Assembly (NCBI GenBank): GCA_003562475.1
Contig: PWUU01000096.1
Coordinates: forward strand, 89,853-126,024
DNA length: 36,172 nucleotides
Direction: 5' to 3'
Origin: Dehalococcoidia bacterium
GTDB taxonomy: Bacteria; Chloroflexota; Dehalococcoidia; GIF9; AB-539-J10
Shown: piece by piece, positions 16,134-24,608 of the stretch
Layout of the letters: the number at the start of each line of letters is the position of its first letter
Position numbering within the stretch: the stretch's first letter is position 1
Made by a program: the position numbers and the translations under genes
The notes under the pieces: generated by a model
Told to the model about the DNA's origin: nothing
The model's input: the letters and a program-made list of their open reading frames with translations, nothing else
Databases searched by the model: none

Positions 16134-16928
16134 TCACCGGTCCGTGCCGGTCTTCCGCTCCTCGTGGTCTCGAAGGATACCTTCGCGATACGCCGGCGGG
16201 AAACCGGGCAGCGGATCCATCTGCGCACCGGAAAACGCAACCGGATACCTGATACCGGCCTTGTCCAGAGCCTTAAGACCGGCGATCAGCGAATCGATAC
16301 ACGCAGGGGGCAACGCAACCATGAGTTCATCATCCTGTGCGTGCCCGAATCTTCGCTCGCCGAAGCAGGGAATGCCGACCGCCGGCTTGCCGGTGACGTA
16401 GCACTTCCCGATGGAATCCGAGCACGCCGACTCACCGCAGCAGGAGAACTCCAGCTTCTCGTACCGCTCCCACTGCAGCGCACTGACAATGCGGGAAACC
16501 TGCGCGGCGTTTCCGTAGAGTATGATCATGTCAGGCTCGATGCGACCCGCCGCCAGGGGCGACACCACAGCCGCTTCAAACTCATCAGGAACGCGCGGCC
16601 AGTTCTCATGCGTGTACTTGTCCAGTGCATCCTCTTTGTTCTTGAACCAGACTTCGCCGATCGTCAACATGTACCACTCAGGCACCGTCTCCCGCAGTCC
16701 CACCACGGTGGCACACAGCGGGGTAAGGTCCGACTCCGTGACTCCCACGGTGGCTCCCGCAGTCCGCGCCTGGGTGATGAGCTGACAGAGTGTTGCGATG
16801 ATACCCGGCCTTCGACACCGTATCTGCTCCAGGTCTTCCTTCTTTCTCAGCAATTGCAGACCAACCGGAAACGTCTTGAGCCTGAGCAGGGACTCGAGTT
16901 CGCTCGCCACGACCGTCCAATCAGTCAT
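16134..16928 (-). CDS. DUF169 family protein
   Basis: A 264-residue protein starting MTDWTVVASELESLLRLKT and containing PVGLQLL, CQLITQARTAG, EVWFKNKEDA, LYGNAAQVSRI and the cysteine-rich FSCCGESACSDSIGKCYVTG, with IPCFGERRFGHAQDDEL after it. This pattern fits the DUF169 family. Its biochemical role is not established to my knowledge; the conserved cysteines hint at metal or cofactor binding. The start at 16928 is chosen because GGAGG lies five bases upstream. It is transcribed in the same direction as the RidA and DSD1-like genes but 400 bases away, so co-transcription is uncertain. Confidence 0.8.
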   Translation of the reverse strand: MTDWTVVASELESLLRLKTFPVGLQLLRKKEDLEQIRCRRPGIIATLCQLITQARTAGATVGVTESDLTPLCATVVGLRETVPEWYMLTIGEVWFKNKEDALDKYTHENWPRVPDEFEAAVVSPLAAGRIEPDMIILYGNAAQVSRIVSALQWERYEKLEFSCCGESACSDSIGKCYVTGKPAVGIPCFGERRFGHAQDDELMVALPPACIDSLIAGLKALDKAGIRYPVAFSGAQMDPLPGFPPAYREGILRDHEERKTGTDR

Positions 16929-17328
16929 CATGCCCTCCATTGTCAACGAGGCTGCTCTTGCGCGATGAGCAGGAAACGCAACCGCGCCGCTCCGGCACCC
17001 TCTGCCACCCCGAAAGCGCGGCACAGCCGGGCAACGGACGTAGTATTGTAGCAGGAGAGCGACGCCGACCTGCACCCTACCACGGTTGCCGCACATCCGT
17101 CTATCAGGACTGACCGCCGTATCGGACTGCAACAGGATGGGTCCGCGCGGTGGTGCGCGTTTCGTCGTGTTTGCCCCCGGTCACTGTCGCCCCAGGCATG
17201 CCGGGTTGTCCCGACCGGCCGGCAGCTTCTCCCACCCGCGACAGGAGTTCTCCGGAGAGACCAACCCGCCCGCATCCGTCTGCACACGCAAAGGGCGTTA
17301 TGTCTGATGGAAGCCCTGTGCTCCCGAC
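16929..17328. other. Intergenic stretch, no gene recognised
   Basis: About 400 bases between the DUF169 start and the RidA-family stop. Open frames here are Arg/Ser/Pro-rich shadows without family features. A short palindrome TCTCCGGAGA occurs within it. I see no convincing promoter or RNA. Confidence 0.5.
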
Positions 17329-17787
17329 CTACTCCACTTCAACTATCATCTCGATCTCCACGGGGATTCCAAACGGCAATGCCTGCATCCCCACAGCAGA
17401 TCGCGCATGTTTGCCAGCCTCCCCGAACACCTCGACCAGGAGATCTGAACACCCGTTGATGACCTTCGGCTGATCTTTGAAGTCCTCGGTGCAATTCACC
17501 ATGCCCAGCAGCTTCACGAAGCGCTTCACCTTGTCGAGGTCGCCCAGGGCCGCTCTCACCGATGCCAGACAGTTCATGGTCACGTTGCGGGCGACCTGAT
17601 AACCTTCCTCTAATGTCAGGTCATGACCAACCTTCCCCGAGGTCTTGATACGCCCGTCATTGTACGGACCATGCCCGGACACGAACAGCAGATTCCCTGT
17701 CCTCACAGCCATGACGAAGTTTGCGACAGGTGTCGGCGGTTCCGGAAGCTCCAAACCCATTTCCTTGATCTTCTGTTCAGCACCCAC
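17329..17787 (-). CDS. RidA-family (YjgF/YER057c/UK114) protein, long subgroup
   Basis: A 152-residue protein of the Rid superfamily: LLFVSGHGPYNDG, LTLEEGYQVARNVTMNCLAS, VKRFVKLLGMVNCTEDF and HARSAVGMQALPFGIPVEIE. Arg129 is placed like the Arg that binds the carboxylate of enamine/imine substrates in RidA. It resembles the slightly longer subgroup with 'GHGP...G' and 'VGMQALPFG', which is less studied than classical RidA. RidA hydrolyses reactive 2-aminoacrylate-type intermediates released by PLP enzymes; that role would fit the DSD1-like gene next upstream. The start is GTG with AAGGAGATGAATC before it. Confidence 0.85.
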   Translation of the reverse strand: MGAEQKIKEMGLELPEPPTPVANFVMAVRTGNLLFVSGHGPYNDGRIKTSGKVGHDLTLEEGYQVARNVTMNCLASVRAALGDLDKVKRFVKLLGMVNCTEDFKDQPKVINGCSDLLVEVFGEAGKHARSAVGMQALPFGIPVEIEMIVEVE

Positions 17788-18090
17788 GATTCATCTCCTT
17801 TACTTCATGTACTCCATGTGTCCGACCGGCTACAGTCATGAGGCGTCATACCGTTATTGTTACTTCAACAGGGCAGGGATCACGTGGTGCATCACATAAC
17901 CCCGACCCCTGCGACGGCGCAACTAATGAACTGCGAGTCGCCCCGTGGCCCCGCAACAGCAAATGCTCCGCACGTTAGCACCACGCATAAACCCTGTCAA
18001 TCAAACGCGAAGCCTCTCCCACCAGCCGGCAGTCGTTGAAGCATGGTCGCACCTGATTGCCATGGGGTCGCGCGCAATCCTGCTCCAGCG
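17788..18090. other. Gap between RidA and DSD1-like genes
   Basis: About 300 bases without a recognisable gene. It contains the candidate minus-strand promoter at 17972-18000 that could drive the RidA gene separately from the upstream PLP-enzyme gene, leaving a ~180-base leader of unknown role. Confidence 0.5.
17972..18000 (-). promoter_or_regulatory. Possible promoter of the RidA-family gene
   Basis: On the minus strand a perfect TTGACA (17995-18000) is followed after 17 bases by TAACGT (17972-17977), a weak -10. It lies inside the 303-base gap upstream of the GTG at 17787. Confidence 0.28.
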
Positions 18091-19254
18091 TCAGCTTCCC
18101 ACGCCACGACCCGTCACGCTGATGACCCGCTCGACTTCTCCATTGCGGACGCCGTAGAGCTTGCTGTGTATGTTTATGACGAGGGTCGCGTTGTTCGGGA
18201 CTATCTCGAGTCGCTCTCCAGGACTCAGCCTCTCCCGGTGGTCCATGTAGTGAATGCAGCTGCTTTCGGCGTGCAGCCGGCCCAGCCACAATCCGGGCCT
18301 GCCCTGGATAGAACCATACGAAGGCATGCCCTCCCAGAAGAAGCCAGGGGTATCCCGCTTTCCTATTAGCGAGTCGGCACCGAACGTCTTGACACCCGCA
18401 TCCAGCACGGCGTAGGTCGCATGCGAGACGCTCATAACGGAGGTGAGGACCGTCACCGCACAGGCTTCACGGGTATTGCCGCCGTTCATCATGTAGCCGA
18501 TGTCGCCTATAACGCAGTTGCCGGGATGAATCTCCGTAATCTCGGGGAACCTCCCCTCCCTGATAAGCCTGCAGGTCCAGCGGAAGGTGGGCGATGCGCC
18601 GACCGAGACGTGGTCGAGCTCGATGCCTGCGTTCCTGATCGCCTTCGCGGTGTCGCAGACCATCGTCGCATCCTCGAAGGCCTTCTGCGAGAGCGCCTCC
18701 TCCGTATTCTTCGCGCCCTTTTCGTGGCCGTAGACGCCGGCGAGGCGTACGCCCTCCAGGCGACCGATCTCGCCTGCAATCTCCACCGCCGGCTCCCCGG
18801 GTGGCACACCGTAGCGCGGGCTGCCACCCGTATCAATCTTGAGAAGCACAGGCATGTCGCGCCCGACCGCCCGGCCCACCTCAGCGATCCCCTGCGCCTG
18901 CTCGACCATATCGACGACGGGGTAAACCCTGTTGTGAGGATTGGCGACGACTCGCTTCAGCGTCGCCAGCTTGTGCGCGCCGTAGAACGGGTGCCCCACC
19001 ACAATGTCATTCAGTCCTTCATGCGCCATCACCTCGGCCTGGTCTATCGTTCCGACCTCGATGCCACACGCGCCGGCCTCGAGCTGACGCATGGCAATCC
19101 ATGCCGACTGGTGCACCTTGGTGTGGGGCCGCAGGCCGATGCCTGCATCGACCGCGTGCTGTGTCATCTCCTGGATGTTGGCGTCAAGCTGATCAAGGTT
19201 GACCAGCACGCAGGGTGTATCGAGGTACTCGTATGGCACCATCTTCTGCTGCAT
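18091..19254 (-). CDS. DSD1-like / D-threonine-aldolase-type PLP enzyme (alanine racemase N-domain fold)
   Basis: A 387-residue fold-type III PLP protein. The N-terminal TIM-barrel half begins YLDTPCVLVNLDQLDANI and has the PLP lysine in LRPHTKVHQ (Lys46). Glycine-rich phosphate-binding segments follow (VGASPT), then a C-terminal beta domain. In D-serine dehydratase DSD1 and D-threonine aldolase the C-terminal domain carries metal-binding His-x-Cys/Asp residues; here the equivalent segment reads PNNATLVIN (353-361) and lacks them. It may therefore be a metal-independent or altered enzyme. Its likely substrate is a 3-hydroxy D-amino acid, but that is uncertain. The start at 19254 has GGAGGTCGG upstream. 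Confidence 0.83.
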   Translation of the reverse strand: MQQKMVPYEYLDTPCVLVNLDQLDANIQEMTQHAVDAGIGLRPHTKVHQSAWIAMRQLEAGACGIEVGTIDQAEVMAHEGLNDIVVGHPFYGAHKLATLKRVVANPHNRVYPVVDMVEQAQGIAEVGRAVGRDMPVLLKIDTGGSPRYGVPPGEPAVEIAGEIGRLEGVRLAGVYGHEKGAKNTEEALSQKAFEDATMVCDTAKAIRNAGIELDHVSVGASPTFRWTCRLIREGRFPEITEIHPGNCVIGDIGYMMNGGNTREACAVTVLTSVMSVSHATYAVLDAGVKTFGADSLIGKRDTPGFFWEGMPSYGSIQGRPGLWLGRLHAESSCIHYMDHRERLSPGERLEIVPNNATLVINIHSKLYGVRNGEVERVISVTGRGVGS

Positions 19255-19285
19255 TATCCGACCTCCTCCGCACTGACTGCTCCTG

Positions 19286-19314
19286 ACATTACGCGATAGC
19301 GAAGACGATGGCAA
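19286..19314 (-). promoter_or_regulatory. Probable promoter of the minus-strand DSD1-like gene
   Basis: TTGCCA (19309-19314, five of six) and TAATGT (19286-19291) are 17 bases apart on the minus strand. A leader of about 25 bases would contain the GGAGG ahead of ATG 19254. It lies in the 286-base divergent region shared with the MFS gene. Confidence 0.4.
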
Positions 19315-19540
19315 TGGCTTTCACCCGCTTCGCCATCGAACGAGCCGAACATCCTGTAAGGCGGGCCGCTGCTTCTCAGGTGGCAGATGTTCCATCTCGT
19401 GTGTCCCGCTGCGGCAGCACCCTTCGAGACCGGTAGACTGGAGCAATACAAACACGTAAAGTACGCCCGGCAGGGCACTGCCACTGAGGCCCCGGACACC
19501 ATGTCCCGGAGAGATCGCAGTCCACTGCCGTATTCACATC

Positions 19541-20812
19541 ATGAAGCGTCGCCTGCTGAACGGACCGGACGGGAGGATGTTCTACGGATACATCATCGTC
19601 ATTGCCTCGTTCCTCGTCATGGCGCTATCGTCCGGAGCGATTTACAGCTTCAGCGTGTTCTTCGAGCCATTGCAGACTCAGTTCGGGTGGAGCCGTGCAG
19701 TGACCTCCGGTGCTTTCTCAGCGTTTATGGTGATGCATGGCATGATGTCAATCGGGGGCGGGAGACTCAACGACAGGTTCGGTCCGCGCATCGTGCTCAG
19801 CGCCTCCGGTCTCGTCCTGGGCCTCGCATTCATCATGATGTCCCGCGTGACAGGCGTCTGGCACCTGTACGTAGGATATGGCATCCTGATCGCAGCCGGA
19901 TTTGCGGGGATGCCCGTACCGCTCATGTCCACCGTCGCACGATGGTTCCATGCGAGAAGAGGACTCATGACCGGCATCGTCATGGCAGGTACGGGCGTAG
20001 GCACAATGATAATGCCCCCGTTCGCGAACTGGCTTATCTACAGGACCGATTGGCGCACGTCCTACCTGGTCTTCGGCCTCATACTCACCGCAGTGATCGT
20101 CCTGGCCGCCCAGTTTATGCGGCGCGATCCTTCCAAGCAAGGGCTGCTACCCCTCGGGGTCGTCGCGCAATCGAATGAACAGGGTGCCAATGCTGCCATA
20201 CACGCTGGTATGCTGCTGTCCGAGGCACTCCGCACCAGGCAGTTCTGGCTGCTGTGCCTTGCATTGACTGGCTTTGGCTACGCATTGCAGTCGATCATGG
20301 TGCACGTTGTCATCTATGGCAGGGGGCTGGGGCTCACACCGGCCAGCGCTGCCAGCATCATGACCATCATAGGGGGAATGGGCGTCGCGGGAAGGATCGG
20401 CGTTGGCGGCATCGCCGACAGATTGGGGGCCAGGCGGCCGCTGGTGATGGTACTGGCCGCGCTATCGCTGAGCCTGTTCTGGCTGGCCTTCACGGTGCAA
20501 TCGTGGACTGTCGTCGCCTTCGCTTTCGTCTTTGGCTTCGTCTATGGAGGGACCATACCGCTCTTCTCTCATACAGTCGCCGAGCTGTTCGGACTGCGCG
20601 CACACGGCGTCATCCTGGGCACCATTACGTGCTCTATCGGCATCGGCAGCGCCCTCGGTCCCGTGGTCACCGGCTACGGTTTCGACCTGCTGGGCAGCTA
20701 CACGTGGTCCTTCATCATCTGCGGAGCCGTGACAGGAGTGGCAACCGTGCTCGCTCTGTGCCTCCGACCGGTGAGCCGGACAGCAGCTACAAACGATCCA
20801 CCTGCAGCGTAG
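19541..20812 (+). CDS. MFS transporter, oxalate/formate antiporter or monocarboxylate-type
   Basis: A 423-residue membrane protein with 12 likely transmembrane segments. Its first half begins FYGYIIVIASFLVMALSSG and has the family-typical YSFSVFFEPLQTQFGWSRA, GRLNDRFGPR (motif A-like) and ARWFHARRGLMTGIVMAGTG. This is the pattern of the OFA/monocarboxylate MFS group, whose members carry oxalate, formate, lactate or other organic acids. It diverges from the DSD1-like and RidA genes, so it may carry their substrate or product. ATG 19541 has no strong Shine-Dalgarno; ATG 19577 follows GGGAGG too closely, so the start is uncertain by 12 residues. Confidence 0.85.
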   Translation: MKRRLLNGPDGRMFYGYIIVIASFLVMALSSGAIYSFSVFFEPLQTQFGWSRAVTSGAFSAFMVMHGMMSIGGGRLNDRFGPRIVLSASGLVLGLAFIMMSRVTGVWHLYVGYGILIAAGFAGMPVPLMSTVARWFHARRGLMTGIVMAGTGVGTMIMPPFANWLIYRTDWRTSYLVFGLILTAVIVLAAQFMRRDPSKQGLLPLGVVAQSNEQGANAAIHAGMLLSEALRTRQFWLLCLALTGFGYALQSIMVHVVIYGRGLGLTPASAASIMTIIGGMGVAGRIGVGGIADRLGARRPLVMVLAALSLSLFWLAFTVQSWTVVAFAFVFGFVYGGTIPLFSHTVAELFGLRAHGVILGTITCSIGIGSALGPVVTGYGFDLLGSYTWSFIICGAVTGVATVLALCLRPVSRTAATNDPPAA

Positions 20813-21503
20813 TATTACGCGGAGCACTAGGTACTTCCCATTACGCTTCTGCCTGACGGGCAATCGGTGCACGGAAACACCGCGTTACCAGTCCCGGTTG
20901 TCGTTGTCCGCTGCGTAGAGAGCAACGGTCTACTGAGAGACCACCTTACATGGGAAGTATTGGACGCTCGGAGTGGTAATTGCGCACTTCGATCGCCCCC
21001 ATCACAGCCATGCGGGCGCCGAATGGGCTCCCAACCGGCAATGCAGGACCCTTACGAAGGAGAAAGGCGCCTTCTGCATAGCATGTTCAAGAGTGACATG
21101 CCCGCCTCAGTTGGAATCTTCTTGCGGAATAAGTATCTCAAATTGCTGCAGACCGGGAGTGCATCGGTTGCCCCTAATGGTATTGATTGCTCAGTTCATG
21201 GATCGCACCCAATGCCCTACCTGGCTTCTGCAAGCGGTTCGGGGCCAAAGCACTATTGACAGAAACAAGACCGTGTTGGTACCGTCAACCTGTAGCACCT
21301 GGTCTTCTCGGACGCCTGCATGTCAAAGCGTCACGAACAATCGGCAGCTGGGAGTAATGTTCGATTGCGTCAGCGGTGGATCCGTCGAAATGCTCCGGGG
21401 AGGTGGCTTATGGTGCCCTGAAAATTCGGCGACATGATTACATCCCTGATGTCTTGTGCCACCACTTGAGAGTCACCCTGACAACTGAGATTAGGAGGTA
21501 TTC
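20813..21503 (+). promoter_or_regulatory. Long gene-free upstream region of the TRAP operon
   Basis: About 690 bases separate the MFS stop from dctP. The open frames here show no family features. The region must contain the promoter and any operator of the downstream eleven-gene run, but I could not settle on one. TTGACA at 21256-21261 lacks a good -10, and only TTAGGAGG just before the dctP GTG is clear. Confidence 0.4.
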
Positions 21504-22607
21504 GTGAAAAGAAGCAGACTACTTCACATCACACTCGCGACGTGCCTATCGTTGGTCTTCCTGGTTGCCTCAATGGGCTTGGGCTGTGCACCGGCGCCCG
21601 ATACCAATGATGTGGCGCCAGCACCCGTCGAGCCAGAGTACACGTGGCGAATGGCAAACGCATGGGTGCAAGAAGAGCGCAATATATCGATGCAGCTCTT
21701 CGCAGACTTGGTGAACCACTATACGGACGGCCGGGTCCACATAGACTTCTATCCTGATGGCCTGCTCGGAACACACGACGAGATCTTCCACGCGGTCCAG
21801 GCGGGCGACATAGAGATCGCGAACGTATGCCCCTATGTGCACCTCATACCGGGAGGCATGCTGAACTGGATGCCATGGACCATCAGCAGTTATGACCAGC
21901 TGGCAGTCGCCGTCGATCGCAATGACGGCGTGCTCTGGAACATCATGACGGATGTTTACGACGAGGTCGATCTCCAGCTCTTGTGGTTCACGCCGATGGG
22001 TCCCTATGGCATCGGCAGCAATGTAAGGCCGATCAAGACTCCCGACGACTTTGCCGACCAGGTGATGCGCGTGTCCGGCTCCCTGGGTTTCGTGCGCACT
22101 GTTCAGAACATGTCGGAGGGCACAGGCCTGGCCCTCGAGACGCTTCCGTGGGCGGACGTTTATGGAGCTCTCGAGCGTGGCGTAGTCGACTCAGCCTGGA
22201 GCCTGTGGGGCTCGCTCATTGAGGAGCGCCACCACGAAGTCCTCACGTACTTCACTGACCTGGGCTTTGGCTTCGACCAGAACAACGTCTGCATCAATCA
22301 GCAACTCTGGCGGGAGCTGCCCAGCGACATCCAGAATGCGATTATGAAGGCGGGCATGTTCGCCGAAGAACGGGATTTTGAGGCGCACCGGAGAATAGAC
22401 AGAGAGTACCAGTTGACGCTCAGGGAATTCGGCCTTGAGATCTACTACCCAACCCCTGAGGAGAAGGCCGTCTTCCGCGAGAAAGCGCGGATGGATGAGA
22501 TCTGGGAGGAACTGTGTCTGCCGTGGTTTGAAGATCGATACCCGGACGGCAGGGCAAAGATGAACCAGGTTCTCGCCGATCTCGACTGGATCCTCGAAAA
22601 CTTCTAA
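21504..22607 (+). CDS. dctP: TRAP transporter solute-binding protein (DctP family), probable lipoprotein
   Basis: A 367-residue extracytoplasmic binding protein. The N-terminus has a basic start, a hydrophobic core and a GLGC segment with Cys28 as probable lipidation site, then a Pro/Ala/Glu-rich linker. The mature part has YTWRMANAWVQEE, then YPDGLLGTHDEIFHAVQAGDIEIAN, and an Arg at 189 (QVMRVSG) where DctP proteins hold the ligand carboxylate. WADVYGALERGVVDSAW is the family-typical helix. It should deliver a carboxylate-bearing solute, probably an acylated amino acid given its neighbours (inference). The GTG start follows TTAGGAGG. It is first in the TRAP operon and is followed by a strong hairpin. 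Confidence 0.9.
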   Translation: MKRSRLLHITLATCLSLVFLVASMGLGCAPAPDTNDVAPAPVEPEYTWRMANAWVQEERNISMQLFADLVNHYTDGRVHIDFYPDGLLGTHDEIFHAVQAGDIEIANVCPYVHLIPGGMLNWMPWTISSYDQLAVAVDRNDGVLWNIMTDVYDEVDLQLLWFTPMGPYGIGSNVRPIKTPDDFADQVMRVSGSLGFVRTVQNMSEGTGLALETLPWADVYGALERGVVDSAWSLWGSLIEERHHEVLTYFTDLGFGFDQNNVCINQQLWRELPSDIQNAIMKAGMFAEERDFEAHRRIDREYQLTLREFGLEIYYPTPEEKAVFREKARMDEIWEELCLPWFEDRYPDGRAKMNQVLADLDWILENF

Positions 22608-22643
22608 AGTTTCCCGATTTCCTGGCCGCAGTCTACACACACG

Positions 22644-22695
22644 ACCGCAGGGACGGCGGAGCCGATGATACACACCAGTCTGCCGTCCCTGCGGT
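22644..22695 (+). terminator. 14-bp perfect hairpin between dctP and dctQ
   Basis: ACCGCAGGGACGGC (22644-22657) pairs perfectly with GCCGTCCCTGCGGT (22682-22695) across a 24-base loop. No T-run follows, so it is more likely an mRNA-stabilising or partial-termination element that raises the binding protein level above the membrane subunits. The core sequence also occurs in the repeats at 15240-15453. Confidence 0.6.
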
Positions 22696-22717
22696 TGCAG
22701 AAGAACGGAGGTTTAGC

Positions 22718-23251
22718 GTGGCCCAGTTGAAGTCCGTCCTCAGAGCAATGCAGAGTCTACTCCACAGGGCGGAGCTTGTGTGGTGTGTTATTGGCCTTGC
22801 AGGCTGCACAGTGCTGGTCTGTGTCCAGGTCATCAATCGGTGGTTGGTGCGTTATCCCCTCATGGGCATTGGCGACCTTGCCCTGTATATATTCGTTGCA
22901 TTCATGCTCATAGCTGCTGCGTACACCACGTGGAATGAAGGACACATTGCCGTGGACTTCTTTCGCGACAAGTTCCTTTTGCACAGGCCGCGTGCGCTCG
23001 CGGTTCACAAAGCCTGCATGGTGCTCATTGCAATAGCGGTGGCAGTGTCCATACTTCCGGCGACGTACAGGTTTATGGCAGCGGCGATCAGATACCCGCA
23101 GTATGGAACACTCGTCCGATGGTTTAACACCAGTTGGCTCCAAATACTGATGTTCTGGATGCTGGCTCTGGTTCTGTTGCATCTTGCCGTGATCGCACAG
23201 CGAGACATTCGCAACGCGATGCGTCAGTTCAGGTCGAGGGGAGAGGACTAG
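22718..23251 (+). CDS. dctQ: TRAP transporter small permease (DctQ family)
   Basis: A 177-residue membrane protein with four hydrophobic segments, the size and layout of DctQ. It contains CVQVINRWLVRYPLMGIGDLA, close to the family 'R.....W..E....L' pattern, and WNEGHIAVDFFRDKF in the second loop. It bridges the binding protein and the large permease. It starts with GTG after ACGGAGG, and dctM begins four bases after its stop. Confidence 0.88.
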   Translation: MAQLKSVLRAMQSLLHRAELVWCVIGLAGCTVLVCVQVINRWLVRYPLMGIGDLALYIFVAFMLIAAAYTTWNEGHIAVDFFRDKFLLHRPRALAVHKACMVLIAIAVAVSILPATYRFMAAAIRYPQYGTLVRWFNTSWLQILMFWMLALVLLHLAVIAQRDIRNAMRQFRSRGED

Positions 23252-23254
23252 ATC

Positions 23255-24586
23255 ATGGATATCGCGGTTCTCGTCACACTCGTCCTGTTCTTTGGAGGGA
23301 TAGCCATTGGACTGCCGATGGCCTGGGTGTTCCTCTCAAGTACTGTGGCAGGGATCCTGGTCTCGGGTGGCTCACTGGGATTTATACCCGGCGCTGCGTT
23401 CCACGCCATCAACAGCTACATACTGATGGCGATAGCGTTTTTCATTTTTGCCGGGAACATAATGGGGGAGGCCGGTCTGGCTGATCGGATAATCCGCTTC
23501 AGCTATGCGCTCGTGGGTCGTGCAAGAGGTGGCCTTATCAATGTAGGCATCGTTGCCACGTTGTTCATGAGCGCCCTCACCGGATCTTCGGTCCCCTGCA
23601 TTGCAGCTCTTATTCCCCTGCTCGTTCCACGCCTTGAGAAGTACGGCTACCAGAGGCGATACACCACTGCAGTGCTCTGTTCTGCCAGTTTCCTCGGATA
23701 TCTCATTCCTCCGAGTGTGCCAGTCCTGATCTACTGTCTGGTTGCCGGAGAGTCCGTTGCTGCAGTCTTCCTTTCAACCGTAATACCCGGTCTATTGCTC
23801 GCGGGTGGTTATATGGCCCTGAACCGCTTCCTGGTCGCGAGGTATTTGAAACCGACTTCTGAACTGCCTGAACTTCCAAGTGGGTTCAGAGCCTCGGTGA
23901 AGGAGGCAGGTACTGCAGCGTGGAAGGCTTCCGCAGCATTAGGATTGCCAATCATTGTCCTTGGCGGTATCTACGGCGGAATATTTACGCCAAATGAAGC
24001 CGGTGCTATTGCCGTCGCCTATACGCTGTTCGTCGGACTCTTTGTCTACCGGGAGTTGAAGAAGAACAGATTCGTAGAGGTCCTCAAGTCAACCGTGATG
24101 ACACTCGGAATGATAACGCTACTGCTCGCTCTGGGCACGGTGTTCACCAGGTTTCTCATCAGGGAGGGAGCCGCACAGGCCCTCGCGGAGGGCATGATCG
24201 GCGTATTTGAGAGTAAGATCCTGATTCTCCTCATGATGAATCTACTACTACTCGTGCTTGGCATGTTTATCGATGGTATACCGATTCTCATTGTCGCTGT
24301 GCCGTTGATCCTTCCACTTGTCAGCGAACTGGGACTTAACAACGTACAGCTTGGAGCAATTGTCGTCGTCAATGTGGGGTTGGGAGTTGTAACTCCGCCC
24401 TATGCAATATCGATGTTCGTTGGTTCACGCCTGGGAGGAGTGCCATACGAACACCTGGTCAAACCAATGGCATTGTTTCTACTAATCGTCGGTATCCCCG
24501 TGCTGCTCATTGTGACATTCATCCCGTGGGTGTCGCTCTGGCTGCCAACGGCCGTTGTCGGACCGAGAATCGTGGGACCCTGGTAG
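23255..24586 (+). CDS. dctM: TRAP transporter large permease (DctM family)
   Basis: A 443-residue protein with 11-12 transmembrane segments. Family features are GIAIGLPMAWVFL near the start, FFIFAGNIMGEAGLADRIIRF, MSALTGSSVPCIAALIPLLVP and IYGGIFTPNEAGAIAVAYTLF. It forms the ion-coupled transport channel of the TRAP system. Tandem overlap-like spacing with dctQ and the following deacylase gene (22 bases) supports one transcript. Confidence 0.92.
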   Translation: MDIAVLVTLVLFFGGIAIGLPMAWVFLSSTVAGILVSGGSLGFIPGAAFHAINSYILMAIAFFIFAGNIMGEAGLADRIIRFSYALVGRARGGLINVGIVATLFMSALTGSSVPCIAALIPLLVPRLEKYGYQRRYTTAVLCSASFLGYLIPPSVPVLIYCLVAGESVAAVFLSTVIPGLLLAGGYMALNRFLVARYLKPTSELPELPSGFRASVKEAGTAAWKASAALGLPIIVLGGIYGGIFTPNEAGAIAVAYTLFVGLFVYRELKKNRFVEVLKSTVMTLGMITLLLALGTVFTRFLIREGAAQALAEGMIGVFESKILILLMMNLLLLVLGMFIDGIPILIVAVPLILPLVSELGLNNVQLGAIVVVNVGLGVVTPPYAISMFVGSRLGGVPYEHLVKPMALFLLIVGIPVLLIVTFIPWVSLWLPTAVVGPRIVGPW

Positions 24587-24608
24587 CACGTAAGTGTTAG
24601 GAGGCTAC

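Noticed and set aside
16943-17287. 114-codon minus-strand open frame before the DUF169 gene
   Set aside because: Arg/Ser/Cys-rich composition, no Shine-Dalgarno and no family resemblance; it also overlaps the ribosome-binding region of the DUF169 gene.
20867-21259. 130-codon open frame upstream of dctP
   Set aside because: No recognisable domain, no good ribosome-binding site and overlapping frames of similar quality; treated as non-coding.
21256-21261. Perfect TTGACA as the TRAP operon promoter
   Set aside because: No acceptable -10 hexamer is found at 15-19 bases downstream and it lies about 240 bases before dctP.
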